From Polyangiaceae bacterium (GTDB lineage: Bacteria; Myxococcota_A; Polyangia; Polyangiales; Polyangiaceae), in contig JAICTZ010000022.1 in NCBI GenBank assembly GCA_025936115.1, positions 1 through 64,000 of the forward strand: a stretch of DNA of 64,000 nt. The letters are read 5' to 3'. Position 1 is the stretch's first letter. Every line of letters begins with the position of its first letter. Shown here piece after piece: positions 25,013 to 34,241 of the stretch. Below the pieces are notes generated by a model. That model was given only the letters and a program-made list of their open reading frames with translations. It ran no database searches and was not told the DNA's origin. The position numbers and the translations under genes were made by a program.

Positions 25013-27295
25013 ATGACCGTTTCGCGTATCGGCATTCGCTCCAGTTGGCTGCTCGGCACCGGCTTGGTGATCCTGAGCTGCGGCACCAAGGACGGCGGCG
25101 GCGGCTCAGGCGGAGAGACGTCAACCGGCGGCAGCGGCGCGGCTGCTGCTTCCGGAGGTTCCACGGTAGCGCTCACGGGCGGTTCGGGAGGGACGCTGCA
25201 CACGGGCGGCACGGGGCAGAGCTCGGGCGGCGCGGGAGGCAGCTCGACGAACGCGGGGACGGGCGGCTCCGTCTCGACGGGCGGCTCCGTCTCGACGGGC
25301 GGCTCCGTCTCGACAGGTGGGGCCATGACGGCTGGAACGACTGCGACGGGAGGAGCGACTCCCGGCGGAGGCAGAGGTCCAGGAGCGGGCGGCGCACCCG
25401 CAACGGGCGGAGCGACGAACGCGGGCAGCGCGGGAACGGCACCGCACGCTGGCGCTGGCGGGTCACCGCAAACTGGCGGCGACGGATTTTATCACATGGA
25501 GCGCTTGGACCGCGGCGTGGTCGCCGTGCCCGTGAGCGGGGGCGTGTACGTCGGCTGGCGCATGCTCGGCTTCGAGTACGACCGAGACAACCCCGCGAAC
25601 ATCGCCTACGCCGTGTACCGCGATGGCACGCGCGTCGCGAGCGTCACCGACAGCACGAACTACCTCGACGCCGGTGGCACGGCGAGCTCGAATTACAGCG
25701 TGCGCCCAGTGATAGGCGGCGTCGAGGGCGCCGCGTCCACCGACGTTGTCCTCTGGGCGCAGAATTACCTGCGCGTCCCGCTCACCGCGCCGGCCGGCGG
25801 CAACACGCCGTCCTCCTGCGACACGGCGAACGAGGCGTACACCTACAGCGCCAACGACGCGAGCGCGGGTGACCTCGACGGCGACGGCAACTACGAGCTC
25901 ATCCTCAAGTGGGATCCGTCGAACTCGCATGACAACTCGCAGGCCGGCTGCACGGGCAACGTGTACCTCGACGCGCTCAAGCTCGACGGCACGCGCCTCT
26001 GGCGTATCGATCTCGGGCCCAACATCCGCGCGGGCGCTCACTACACGCAGTTCATCGTCTACGACTTCGACGGCGACGGTAAGGCCGAAATGGCCGTGAA
26101 AACCGCCCCCGGCACCAAGGACGGCACGGGGAAATTCCTGAGCATGGGCCCCGCCGCGAACGACGACGACAGCAAAGCGTACCGTCAGTCGGACGGGTAC
26201 ATCTTGTCCGGTCCCGAGTACCTCACCGTCTTCAGCGGATTCACGGGCGCCGAGCTTGCCACGGTCGATTTCGATCAAGCGCGCGGCACGGTGAGCTCGT
26301 GGGGCGACAGCTACGGCAACCGCGTCGATCGCTTCCTCGCGACCGCCGCCTACCTGGACGACACGGGCGAGCCGAGCTTCGTGATGGCGCGCGGCTACTA
26401 CACGCGCACGACGCTCACGGCTTGGAATTTCCGAAGCGGCAAGCTCAGCCAACTCTGGAAGTTCGACAGCAACGTCACGGCGAGCGATACGGCGAAGCAC
26501 GCGTACAGCGGACAGGGCGCGCACTCGCTCTCCGTCGGCAACGTCGACGACGATCTCGGGCAAGAGATCGTCTACGGGGCGATGGTCGTCGACAACGACG
26601 GCAAAGGGAAATGCTCGACTGGCTACGATCACGGCGACGCCCTCCACGTCGGCGACTTCGTGCCCACGCACGCGGGGCTCGAGTACTTCATGGTCAACGA
26701 GGACGGCAGCCACCCGAGCTATCACCTGACCGACCCGAAGACCTGCGCCCCCATCGTCGACGGGCCCGTGGTCGCCGATCAAGACACCGGCCGCGGCGAC
26801 GCCGACGACATCTTGGCCAGCAATCCGGGCGCGGAAATGTGGGCGGCGGGCGCCAACAAGGATCTCTACTCGGCCACGACGGGCATGAAAGTGGGCAGCC
26901 CGCCGAGCTCCATTAATTTTTTGATTTGGTGGGACGCGGACGAAACGCGTGAGCTCGAGGACGGCACGACCATCTCGAAATACGGCGGCTCCTCGCTCTT
27001 GAACTGCAGCCAGTGCGCCTCCAACAACGGCACGAAGAGCACTCCCACGCTCACGGCGGATCTGTTCGGCGATTGGCGTGAAGAAGTCGTCTGGCGCGAG
27101 TCGAACAGCTCGGCGCTTCGCATCTACACGACGACCGACGTGACGAAGCGGCGCATCTACACGCTGATGCACGACCCGCAATATCGCGCCGCCATCTCGT
27201 GGCAGAACGTCGCGTACAACCAGCCGCCGCATCCGAGCTTCGCCATCGGTAGCGGCATGGCGGATCCGCCGCTGCCGAACATCGTCGTCAAGTGA
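25013..27295 (+). CDS. PL11 rhamnogalacturonan lyase, lipoprotein
   Basis: A 760-residue pectin-backbone lyase of family PL11, which cleaves rhamnogalacturonan I. A lipoprotein signal (VILSC) and a Gly/Ser/Thr linker (including three GGSVST units) run to about residue 160. Next come the family start MERLDRGVVAV, YVGWRMLGFEYD, and the eight-bladed propeller with calcium-binding DLDGDGNYELILKWDPSN, YDFDGDGKAEMAVKTAPGTKDG and WWDADETRELEDG. The length fits the family. It is divergent from the beta-glucan operon. Confidence 0.94.
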   Translation: MTVSRIGIRSSWLLGTGLVILSCGTKDGGGGSGGETSTGGSGAAAASGGSTVALTGGSGGTLHTGGTGQSSGGAGGSSTNAGTGGSVSTGGSVSTGGSVSTGGAMTAGTTATGGATPGGGRGPGAGGAPATGGATNAGSAGTAPHAGAGGSPQTGGDGFYHMERLDRGVVAVPVSGGVYVGWRMLGFEYDRDNPANIAYAVYRDGTRVASVTDSTNYLDAGGTASSNYSVRPVIGGVEGAASTDVVLWAQNYLRVPLTAPAGGNTPSSCDTANEAYTYSANDASAGDLDGDGNYELILKWDPSNSHDNSQAGCTGNVYLDALKLDGTRLWRIDLGPNIRAGAHYTQFIVYDFDGDGKAEMAVKTAPGTKDGTGKFLSMGPAANDDDSKAYRQSDGYILSGPEYLTVFSGFTGAELATVDFDQARGTVSSWGDSYGNRVDRFLATAAYLDDTGEPSFVMARGYYTRTTLTAWNFRSGKLSQLWKFDSNVTASDTAKHAYSGQGAHSLSVGNVDDDLGQEIVYGAMVVDNDGKGKCSTGYDHGDALHVGDFVPTHAGLEYFMVNEDGSHPSYHLTDPKTCAPIVDGPVVADQDTGRGDADDILASNPGAEMWAAGANKDLYSATTGMKVGSPPSSINFLIWWDADETRELEDGTTISKYGGSSLLNCSQCASNNGTKSTPTLTADLFGDWREEVVWRESNSSALRIYTTTDVTKRRIYTLMHDPQYRAAISWQNVAYNQPPHPSFAIGSGMADPPLPNIVVK

Positions 27296-27304
27296 GCGCG
27301 AGCG

Positions 27305-27946
27305 TCACGTGCGTTTGCGGAGCAGCCACCCGACGGCTGCGAGGAACGCCGAGAACGTGACGAACGCACCGCCGAGCAGCCGATGATCGTGAAATTGCGA
27401 CGTGCGCGGCGCTCTAGCCGCGTCCGGAGCGGCGCTTTGCGGCACGTGCACGCTGAGCAGCGGTGAGGACGCGCGCAACAATGCTTGCCCGAGGAAGTCG
27501 CGTTCACTCGTCACGGTGAGCTCGGCGCCGTACATCGCGTCCGGCAAGCGCGTGAGGTGCACGGCCTCGAGCGTGAGCAGTCCCGGCGCAGCGGGCGGGT
27601 AACGCAGCCGCGCATCGAAGTCGCCCTCTTCCGTCAGTCGCACGTCGGCCGCGAGCGGCTCGAGCACACGACCGGCGTTCCGCACCACGTACAGGCCGCG
27701 CGCGCACGTATCGAGTCCCACGCGATGACGCTCGAAATCGTCAGGTGCCAAACTACGGACGGCACCGACGGCGCTCGGACACGCGAGCGTCGCCGTCCGG
27801 CTCGCGAGCGTTGCGTGCAGCACGAGCCCGCCCGGGAGCGCTCGTGCTTCCGTCGTGATCTGAAACGGCTCGTGGGCGCGCGCCTCACGGCTCCGCACGG
27901 CGACCAGGCCGACGAGCGCAGCCGCGGCGAAGTAACGACTCCGCAT
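27305..27946 (-). CDS. exported protein with C-terminal membrane anchor, unknown function
   Basis: A 213-residue protein. A signal peptide (AAALVGLVAVRSREARA) precedes a mature part beginning HEPFQITTEARALPG, which is predicted mostly beta (GGLVLHATLASRTATLACP). Near the C-terminus is one hydrophobic segment (LLGGAFVTFSAFLAAVGWLL) and RKR, giving a type I membrane topology. ATG 27946 has a strong GGAGGGAA site, 20 bp after the stop of the propeller gene. I do not recognise the family. It is the last gene of the 32257-27305 operon. Confidence 0.65.
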   Translation of the reverse strand: MRSRYFAAAALVGLVAVRSREARAHEPFQITTEARALPGGLVLHATLASRTATLACPSAVGAVRSLAPDDFERHRVGLDTCARGLYVVRNAGRVLEPLAADVRLTEEGDFDARLRYPPAAPGLLTLEAVHLTRLPDAMYGAELTVTSERDFLGQALLRASSPLLSVHVPQSAAPDAARAPRTSQFHDHRLLGGAFVTFSAFLAAVGWLLRKRT

Positions 27947-27966
27947 TTCCCTCCGGCATAGCGCAC

Positions 27967-29415
27967 TCAGGCGCTTCGCGCGCGCTGGCGTCGCCGGCGG
28001 CGCGTCACGGCTATGGCCGCGACTCCGAGCCACCACGGGGTTTCGCGCGGCCGAGCGCCAGCCAGTCGGCAGCCGCAATTGCCCGACGATGCGCTCGGAT
28101 TCGACGCGACGCCGCTGCCCGACTTGCCACCGCTCGCAGCGCCTGCGTTGCCCGATTTGCCGCCCGCAGCCGTTCCTCCCGCCGTTCCCCCGGTGGTTCC
28201 GACCGCGCCAGCACCTGCTTCTCCGAGGCAATCGGTCTTCGGCTGCAGTTCCGGTGGCGAGCACTCCGTCGCGCCGAGCTGACTTTGCACGTAGGGCCAC
28301 GCCGCGGGACAGACTGAACCCACACTCGTGTCGCTGTCACAGGTGACCGGCCCGCGCACGCAGGTCAGATCGACCGAGCGCTGAAAGCTGGCGCCCAGAT
28401 CGTCGGAGCGACCGACGATGAAGCCGTCGAGCGATTGGTCGCCACAGCCGAACAAGCCCGCGGCGCTGAAGCTCAGGCACGTGGGCCCGCTGCAGGCGAC
28501 CTTCTCGAACACGAGCGTGTCCGCGTCGGCGCGGAACGTGCCGTCGTAGGCGTTGCTCGCGATCACGGTCTTGCCGTCGGGTGAAAGCGCGAACCCCGCC
28601 AGCGACACCGTCGTCGTGAGCGGCGTCACGAACGACTTGCCGCCGTCGTGCGTCACGGCGAGCGGCGAGGAGCCCTGCACGTCGAAGCGCACGTACACGG
28701 TATCCGCATGGCGCGGGTCCACCGCCGCAATGAACGGCCGCCGCCCGCTCATCGTGCTCGGCAGAGAAAACTGCGTGAACGTCTTGCCGCCGTCCGACGA
28801 ACGCAGGAGCGCGCCCATCGTGCCTGCGAGTCCGCTCGCATAGATGACGTTCGCATCCGTCGCCGCGACGTCGACCGTCGCCGGAATGAAGTCCGAAATG
28901 ACGTCACCCACCGCCGCGAACGATTTGCCGCCGTCCGTCGTGCGCCAGAGCTGCGCGTCCGTGCCCGCGCCGCTGATGGCCACGGCGCTGTCCGGCTCCG
29001 ACGGCACGCGCGCCAGATCGTAAACGTCCGCGTCGATGCCCTCGGCGAGCTCGAAGTTGCAACCCGCCGCGTCCGAGCGCGACACCCCGCCCGGCACGCC
29101 GAGCAGGATCACGCCGCCCGGCAGCACCGCCAGCGGCGGCTCGACGTCCTTGTAGCCCGCGCCCGCTTCACACAGCCAATCCCAGTTGGCGCCGGCGTCG
29201 CGCGTCACGAGCAAACCGAACGTCGTTCGCAACACGAGGTGCTCGGGATCGCCCGCGTCGGCCACGAGCTGACTCACCGCGGGAAACGTGCCGTTCGCAC
29301 GCGCGACTTCGGGGGCGAGCAGGCCCAAGGCGAGCGCCACCCCAGCAGCGCTCGCCCGGCCAATCAGGTGCCCGGCAGTCACACGAGACCTCGAACTACT
29401 CCTGCTAACACTCAC
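27967..29415 (-). CDS. secreted BNR/sortilin-like beta-propeller with MYXO-CTERM-type tail
   Basis: A 482-residue exported protein with repeated BNR-type motifs (TRDAGANWDW, TTDGGKSFAAV, SSDGGKTFTQF, THDGGKSFVTP), the S/T-x-D-x-G-x-x-F pattern of sialidase or sortilin-like propellers. Such folds bind ligands or glycans; no catalytic residues can be named. Several Cys pairs follow (SGPTCLS, DLTCVRGPVTC). It ends with a Gly/Ala/Ser linker and NCGCR, a hydrophobic segment and an Arg cluster, a MYXO-CTERM-type tail. The GTG overlaps the stop of the arylsulfotransferase-like gene (GTGA). Confidence 0.8.
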   Translation of the reverse strand: MSVSRSSSRSRVTAGHLIGRASAAGVALALGLLAPEVARANGTFPAVSQLVADAGDPEHLVLRTTFGLLVTRDAGANWDWLCEAGAGYKDVEPPLAVLPGGVILLGVPGGVSRSDAAGCNFELAEGIDADVYDLARVPSEPDSAVAISGAGTDAQLWRTTDGGKSFAAVGDVISDFIPATVDVAATDANVIYASGLAGTMGALLRSSDGGKTFTQFSLPSTMSGRRPFIAAVDPRHADTVYVRFDVQGSSPLAVTHDGGKSFVTPLTTTVSLAGFALSPDGKTVIASNAYDGTFRADADTLVFEKVACSGPTCLSFSAAGLFGCGDQSLDGFIVGRSDDLGASFQRSVDLTCVRGPVTCDSDTSVGSVCPAAWPYVQSQLGATECSPPELQPKTDCLGEAGAGAVGTTGGTAGGTAAGGKSGNAGAASGGKSGSGVASNPSASSGNCGCRLAGARPRETPWWLGVAAIAVTRRRRRQRARSA

Positions 29416-31145
29416 CGCGGCGGCGGACCGTACAGCGTCTTCCGCTTCTGAATGTAACCGAAGTTCGTGGTCGTCTTCATCTCCTGCAGCACGGTGCCGT
29501 CCGACGTGATCTCCTGAATCACGCCTTTACCACCGAACGCGACCACCAAGTTTCCGTTCCACAGGCGCTGAACGTCGCCCATCACGTCCGTTTGGTACGC
29601 GATGCCCATCGCCTTGTACGACCAGACTTCTTTCACGGTCTTGGCGCTGAGGTCGAGCTTGATCTCGATCACCTGCGACCCATCGCCCGTGCCGACGGCG
29701 ACCGAGGTCGTCGAGCCCGCGACGCTGCGCGAGTTGTTGTTGAAGATCAGGAAATCGTCGAGGCCGAGCACTTGAATCCCGTGCTCGCTGCCGAGCCAGA
29801 CGTCGCCGGTGAACGTCTTGGTCGCGCCGTTCAAGATCCAGACCGTCGAACCGTCCGTGCGCTTGATCTTCGCGACCGAACAGTGAATGTGATCGGAGAA
29901 GATCAGCGTGTCGTCCATCGGCGAGTACTGAATGTCGTTGACGTGGCACTGCCCGGTCGTGCCGAGCGCCTTTTGCGAGTTGACGATGGTTCGAACCTTG
30001 CCGTCGGGCGAGCGCTCCTTGATGTCGCTGCAGCCGTCCGTTCCGCCGTCATCCGCGTAAAACGCGACCGTCTCGTCGGGCAGCACGGTGAGCTGATGCG
30101 ACAGCCTCGACATCTGGCTCGTGAGGTCCTCGTCCGTCATGCCGTCCATCGAGACGCGATGAACGCGTGCGTCGGCGAGGTTCGGCGGATGGTTGTTGAT
30201 CCACATGTGCGTGCCTGCGTAGTCCATCACCGCGCCGGTCACGTAATCCTCGATGTTGTACCACCACACGATATCGCCGTCGGAATCGACGATGTACGCG
30301 GGCCCGCTGCCGCTCGAGTTCGCGACGTACTGCCCGGTGATCAAGAAGCCGCCCGCGAGCAGCGACGGGTCCGTCGGCATCTTCGTCACGGTCGGTTTCA
30401 CGAGCCCGTTCGCGAGCGGTCCGCTCATGATCGTGTAGTCCGGGCTTTGGCAATCGCCGCTCGGGCCCGTCGCCGTGATTCGATAGTGATAGGTGTGCGA
30501 CGCCTTCATGCCGAGCAGCAGCGTGCGGTAGTTCGGTTGCGTCAGATCGACGGGCGCCGTGAGGCCGTAGGACGTCGTGAGGCCAAAGTCGATCTTTGCC
30601 GATTGAACGCCCGCGAGCGACGTCGAGAAGGTCACGATGCCGACGGTGCCGATCTTCGGACTGACGGACGACGATTGATCGAACGTACAGCTCGCTCCAC
30701 CGCCCGTGCCGCCTCCAGCGCTGCCGCCGGTGCTCATCCCGCTGCCACCGCTGCCGCCGGTGCTCACTCCGGTGCCGCCGCTGCCGCCGGTGCTCACTCC
30801 GGTGCCACCGCTGCCGCCCGTGCTCATGCCGCTGCCGCCGCTCATGCCGGTTCCACCGGTTCCGGTGCCGCCGCTGCTCACACCGGTGCCGCCGCTGCCG
30901 CCCGTGCTCACACCGGTGCCGCCGCTGCCGCCCGTGCTCACGTCGCTGCCGCCGCTGCTCACGTCGGTGCCACCCGTGCTCACGCCGCTGCCGCCGGTGC
31001 CCGCGGTGCCCCCCGAGCCACCGCATCCAGCAAAGACCGCGAGCCCTCCGCACAAGAGCGCGGCAAGCTCGAGGCTACGTCCTCGCCTGACAGCACGCGT
31101 TGACCGGTTGCCGGCCGTCGACTGACCCCTGGTTACTCGGTTCAT
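29412..31145 (-). CDS. arylsulfotransferase (ASST)-like protein, lipoprotein
   Basis: A 577-residue secreted protein. A lipobox-like FAGCG is followed by about 115 residues of GVSTGGSGGT repeats. A fibronectin-like segment (SAKIDFGLTTSYGLTAP, SHTYHYRITATGPSG) precedes a propeller of the ASST family: GPAYIVDSDGDIVWWYN, THMWINNHPPN, CHVNDIQY, DVWLGSEHGIQVL, FLIFNNNSR. ASST enzymes move sulfate between phenols through an active-site His; the His in SEHGIQ is the candidate. Activity is unproven. ATG 31145 has an AAGGAG site eight bases upstream, better than the track start at 31181. Confidence 0.78.
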   Translation of the reverse strand: MNRVTRGQSTAGNRSTRAVRRGRSLELAALLCGGLAVFAGCGGSGGTAGTGGSGVSTGGTDVSSGGSDVSTGGSGGTGVSTGGSGGTGVSSGGTGTGGTGMSGGSGMSTGGSGGTGVSTGGSGGTGVSTGGSGGSGMSTGGSAGGGTGGGASCTFDQSSSVSPKIGTVGIVTFSTSLAGVQSAKIDFGLTTSYGLTAPVDLTQPNYRTLLLGMKASHTYHYRITATGPSGDCQSPDYTIMSGPLANGLVKPTVTKMPTDPSLLAGGFLITGQYVANSSGSGPAYIVDSDGDIVWWYNIEDYVTGAVMDYAGTHMWINNHPPNLADARVHRVSMDGMTDEDLTSQMSRLSHQLTVLPDETVAFYADDGGTDGCSDIKERSPDGKVRTIVNSQKALGTTGQCHVNDIQYSPMDDTLIFSDHIHCSVAKIKRTDGSTVWILNGATKTFTGDVWLGSEHGIQVLGLDDFLIFNNNSRSVAGSTTSVAVGTGDGSQVIEIKLDLSAKTVKEVWSYKAMGIAYQTDVMGDVQRLWNGNLVVAFGGKGVIQEITSDGTVLQEMKTTTNFGYIQKRKTLYGPPPR

Positions 31146-31168
31146 CAATGCACTCCTTGGGGTTTCGT

Positions 31169-32257
31169 TCACGGGGAACACGGTTTGAGAATGGTCATGT
31201 ACAAAGGCGCCGGGTTACGGCAGTTGCCGCAGAGCAGACCGACCACCCACGTGCCGGTGCCGTCGATACCAGTGAAGCTCGCGCCATTTTTGTCCTTGAG
31301 CTCTTTGAAATCGAGCACGAAGCCCGTCGGGATCGACGCGCGGTACGTCGCGAGCGCGATGCGATCCAGATCGAGGAACTTCGTCTCGAGCTCGGCCGGT
31401 GTCTCCGCGTAGTGACCGACGATCGCGTCCGTCACGTCGCCCGGCGCAAACTCGCGCCCGAGCCCGTTGGTCATCATGTGCGACCAATCGAGCGTCAGCG
31501 CCGTCGTACCGGCGGGCACGACCGTGGGTGTCAAATCGTGAAGGTTCGCCGTGTACGCGAGCTTCATCGAATCGTTCGTGATCGGCACGACCGTGTTCGT
31601 CGAGCTCGCATCGAGATTGAACGCCTGCATCATCCGCAGGTTGCGCCCGAGCACCGTCCCCGCTTCCACGCCCGCGATGAAGGACGCGCTGCTCGGCGGA
31701 TACGCCGCCGCGTCGAAGTACGGATTGATCATGTCCGACGTCACCGGGGTCGTATTGATCGTGAAGTCATACAGCTTTGCCGACGTCACACCGGGAGCCA
31801 GCTGCAAACTGAGCGGCGGCGACACGATCAAATCCGACGTGAACAGCGCGTCCGCATTCAACTTCGCCTCGAACTGATCGAGCGGCAGATCCCAGAACAT
31901 GACGACCGCCAACCCCAGGTCCGCGCCCGGCGCGACCTCATGGTGCTCGAAATCCTGCGTGAGCCCACTCCAGTCGAACGTAAGGTTCGACATCGAGGCC
32001 ACCGTCACGGGCGTCAGCGTGATCGTGCTCGAGAACGCGTAATCGTTCTTCTCGCTCGCGACCACGTTCGCCGAGCACATTTGAGCCGGCATACCGCCAC
32101 CGCCACCACTGGCCACGGTTCCGCCGCTCCCTCCGGCGCCAGCGCCAGCTCCTCCACCCCCGCCGCTGCCGCCCCCGTCTCCACCGCCGTTACTTGCACA
32201 ACCAACTGTTGCGGCGCAGAGGCACGCCCACAGCGCCATCGTCTTCACTGAGCCCAT
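31169..32257 (-). CDS. lipoprotein of unknown function
   Basis: A 362-residue lipoprotein with a TVGCAS lipobox, a short Gly-rich linker, then a globular part of predicted beta structure. It carries two weakly similar halves (TFDWSGLTQDFEHHEVAPGADL and LTLDWSHMMTNGLGREFAPGDV), suggesting an internal duplication. A GNCRNPAPL segment near the end may form a disulphide with other Cys. I cannot name the family. It leads an operon with the ASST-like and propeller genes, 23 bp upstream of the former. ATG 32257 is preferred over the TTG at 32266. Confidence 0.7.
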   Translation of the reverse strand: MGSVKTMALWACLCAATVGCASNGGGDGGGSGGGGGAGAGAGGSGGTVASGGGGGMPAQMCSANVVASEKNDYAFSSTITLTPVTVASMSNLTFDWSGLTQDFEHHEVAPGADLGLAVVMFWDLPLDQFEAKLNADALFTSDLIVSPPLSLQLAPGVTSAKLYDFTINTTPVTSDMINPYFDAAAYPPSSASFIAGVEAGTVLGRNLRMMQAFNLDASSTNTVVPITNDSMKLAYTANLHDLTPTVVPAGTTALTLDWSHMMTNGLGREFAPGDVTDAIVGHYAETPAELETKFLDLDRIALATYRASIPTGFVLDFKELKDKNGASFTGIDGTGTWVVGLLCGNCRNPAPLYMTILKPCSP

Positions 32258-32557
32258 TCGCCTCAAATCCTTCTCCGCGCGTGCGACCGCCTACGTGAAC
32301 ACATTCTCGCCATCGAGAGGTGGTACCCCAGAAGCGGTGGAAGGAGGCACTCGTCGCCGCAACGCGCCGGGCGACGAGCGGCGCGCAGTTGCGTACAGCG
32401 GGCCGTTCCGTTACGAAATCAAACCGTCGACGCAACTTGCCCCGCGGTCCGGGCGTCTTGCCGCGCCGAGTCATGCGCGCTAGCGGCGCAGCGTCACCGG
32501 TCGATCCGCTTCGGCCGGCCTACCCCGCAAGGGTGTTGCCGCTATCAGCCTATAGAG

Positions 32558-33928
32558 TTAGAGCCCGCTGAAGAACGACCAGATGTTCGCGGCCGCCGTC
32601 GACGTGATGGTGTGGTCCCAGTTTCCCGTGCAGTAAGCGACCGGGCTCCCCGCCGCGCAGCCGCCGTACGACTGACAACCCATGAACGACGACGTCGTCA
32701 TCTGATTGCACCCATTCTGCGCCACCCAAAAATCGCGCGTCGCCTCCCCCTTATCGGGAGTCACCAACGTATCCGCCGTCCCTTGATGAACGATGATGGC
32801 CGGCTTCGCGTCAGCGTTCGGACACGAATCCGGCCCGAGCCCTTCCACCGGCGCGAACCCGCGGAACCAATCGTGGTGTGCGCAAGCGATCGAATTCGTG
32901 AACATCCCGCCCATACTGAACCCCGCGATGAACACCCGACTCGGATCGATGCAGAACCGACTCTCCATCTCGCTAATCAGCGTCTGAATGAACGTGTAAT
33001 TCGCGTCATTCGCCGTCCACGTCGACTTCAGCACATTGTCACCCCAATGCGACGTAGTCCCCGGAGCGGGCCCCTCCCCTTGCGGCCACACCGTGATCGC
33101 CTTTCCATTCGACCGCGACGTGAAATTGAAGAGCCCCACCACCGCCACATTGTTCATGTCGTACCCGTGCAACCCGAACACGAGCGACAGCGGCGTCTTG
33201 TTGTCCGTCCCGCTCGGAACATCGACCAGGTAATAACGGGTCGTGCCTCCGATATCGACGGTCTGCTGCACCTTCGGATCGGGCCGATTGAGCGCAGTGC
33301 CGCACCCGGTCGAACTCGTGGGCGCGCCTGCGGCACCGCCTGCGCCGCCGCCCGCTTGGCCGCCGCTTCCGGCTGCTCCGCCAGTGATCGCGCCTCCGCT
33401 GCCCGCGCGACCGCTCGAGCCTGCCATCCTTCCACCGGCGCCGCCGCCCATGCCGCCGGCGTCCCCGGCCATCCCGCCCGCGCCATTGGTCATGCCGCCG
33501 GAGCCGTTGCTCATGCGGCCCGCGCCGCCCGACATTCGTCCGGCGCCTGCCGTCATGCCACCGGTGCCGTTTTGCCTCCCGCCCGAGCTGCTCGTGGTCC
33601 CGGCGGAGCTCGTCATGCCCGCGGAGCTCATCGTGCCCGCGGAGCTCATCGTGCCCGCGGAGCTCATCGTGCCGGCGGAGCTCGTGCCACCGGCGCTCGT
33701 GGTGCCGCCTGAGCTCGTCATGCCACCCGAGCTCGTCGTGCCGCCGGAGCCGCTCACCTTGCCGGCGGTTCCGCCGCTTCCGACCGCGCCTGAGCCTCCG
33801 GCGCCGCCTGAACCCGAGTTACCGTGGCCGTTGTTCGTGCTGTCGTCCGAGCATGCGGCGCTGAACACGAGCAGAGAACCGATGAGCACGGAGCGAGGAG
33901 CGCGGCGAATGAGATCATGAGTGTTCAT
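32558..33928 (-). CDS. CE1/LpqC-like secreted esterase (feruloyl esterase or PHB depolymerase type), lipoprotein
   Basis: A 456-residue lipoprotein (SAACS) with a long linker that contains repeated SSAGTM units, followed by an alpha/beta hydrolase. The oxyanion region is VFGLHGYD, the nucleophile elbow FIAGFSMGGMFT, the Asp is likely in HQGTADTLV, and the final His is in WDHTITSTAAANIW. This matches the esterase/PHB-depolymerase group that includes CE1 feruloyl esterases. In this carbohydrate-degrading setting, release of ferulate from arabinoxylan or pectin is more likely than polyester cleavage. ATG 33928 is the natural start; the track ORF extends into non-coding sequence. Confidence 0.85.
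   Translation of the reverse strand: MNTHDLIRRAPRSVLIGSLLVFSAACSDDSTNNGHGNSGSGGAGGSGAVGSGGTAGKVSGSGGTTSSGGMTSSGGTTSAGGTSSAGTMSSAGTMSSAGTMSSAGMTSSAGTTSSSGGRQNGTGGMTAGAGRMSGGAGRMSNGSGGMTNGAGGMAGDAGGMGGGAGGRMAGSSGRAGSGGAITGGAAGSGGQAGGGAGGAAGAPTSSTGCGTALNRPDPKVQQTVDIGGTTRYYLVDVPSGTDNKTPLSLVFGLHGYDMNNVAVVGLFNFTSRSNGKAITVWPQGEGPAPGTTSHWGDNVLKSTWTANDANYTFIQTLISEMESRFCIDPSRVFIAGFSMGGMFTNSIACAHHDWFRGFAPVEGLGPDSCPNADAKPAIIVHQGTADTLVTPDKGEATRDFWVAQNGCNQMTTSSFMGCQSYGGCAAGSPVAYCTGNWDHTITSTAAANIWSFFSGL
33603..33683. repeat. 18-bp tandem repeats in the CE1-like esterase linker
   Basis: Four to five units of GCGGAGCTCATCGTGCCC or close variants encode the repeated SSAGTM linker on the minus strand. Near-identity at DNA level points to recent slippage or unequal exchange. 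Confidence 0.8.
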
Positions 33929-34241
33929 ATTTGACCTGCTCGAGCGGTGAGGCGGCGGGGTTGAAGGCGCGGGACTACATCCCAAGCGGCGCGAGATTTG
34001 CAGACGTGGACGCATGGGCCGGGTGTCTGCAGGCGAGAGATGGGTACGTCGCAGTGTTGCCACGGCGGGGATTCCGTCGACGGCGCGCGCTTCGCAGCAA
34101 GCCGAGCAGGACAAAGGTAGAATCGTGCGTCGAGTGTTCGCGAATTTGCGCGAGCGATTGAGCACGAAGTGAGCAATCGTCGTCAGTGACGCGCCGAGGT
34201 CGTCGCCGTATGTCTTGACGAACGCGAGCAGAAGCTCTTTG
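33929..34241. other. intergenic stretch without a recognised gene
   Basis: About 310 bp between the esterase start and the nucleotidyltransferase end. It should contain the esterase promoter. ORFs here (for example 33931-34161 on the plus strand) have no recognisable protein features, and I call no gene. Confidence 0.5.

Noticed and set aside
25463-27232. 589-residue ORF antisense to the PL11 gene
   Set aside because: It mirrors a clear PL11 lyase and has Arg/Val/Ala-rich shadow composition with no domain.
29592-31103. 503-residue ORF antisense to the ASST-like gene
   Set aside because: Shadow of a well-supported gene; low-complexity Ala-rich end mirrors the Gly linker.
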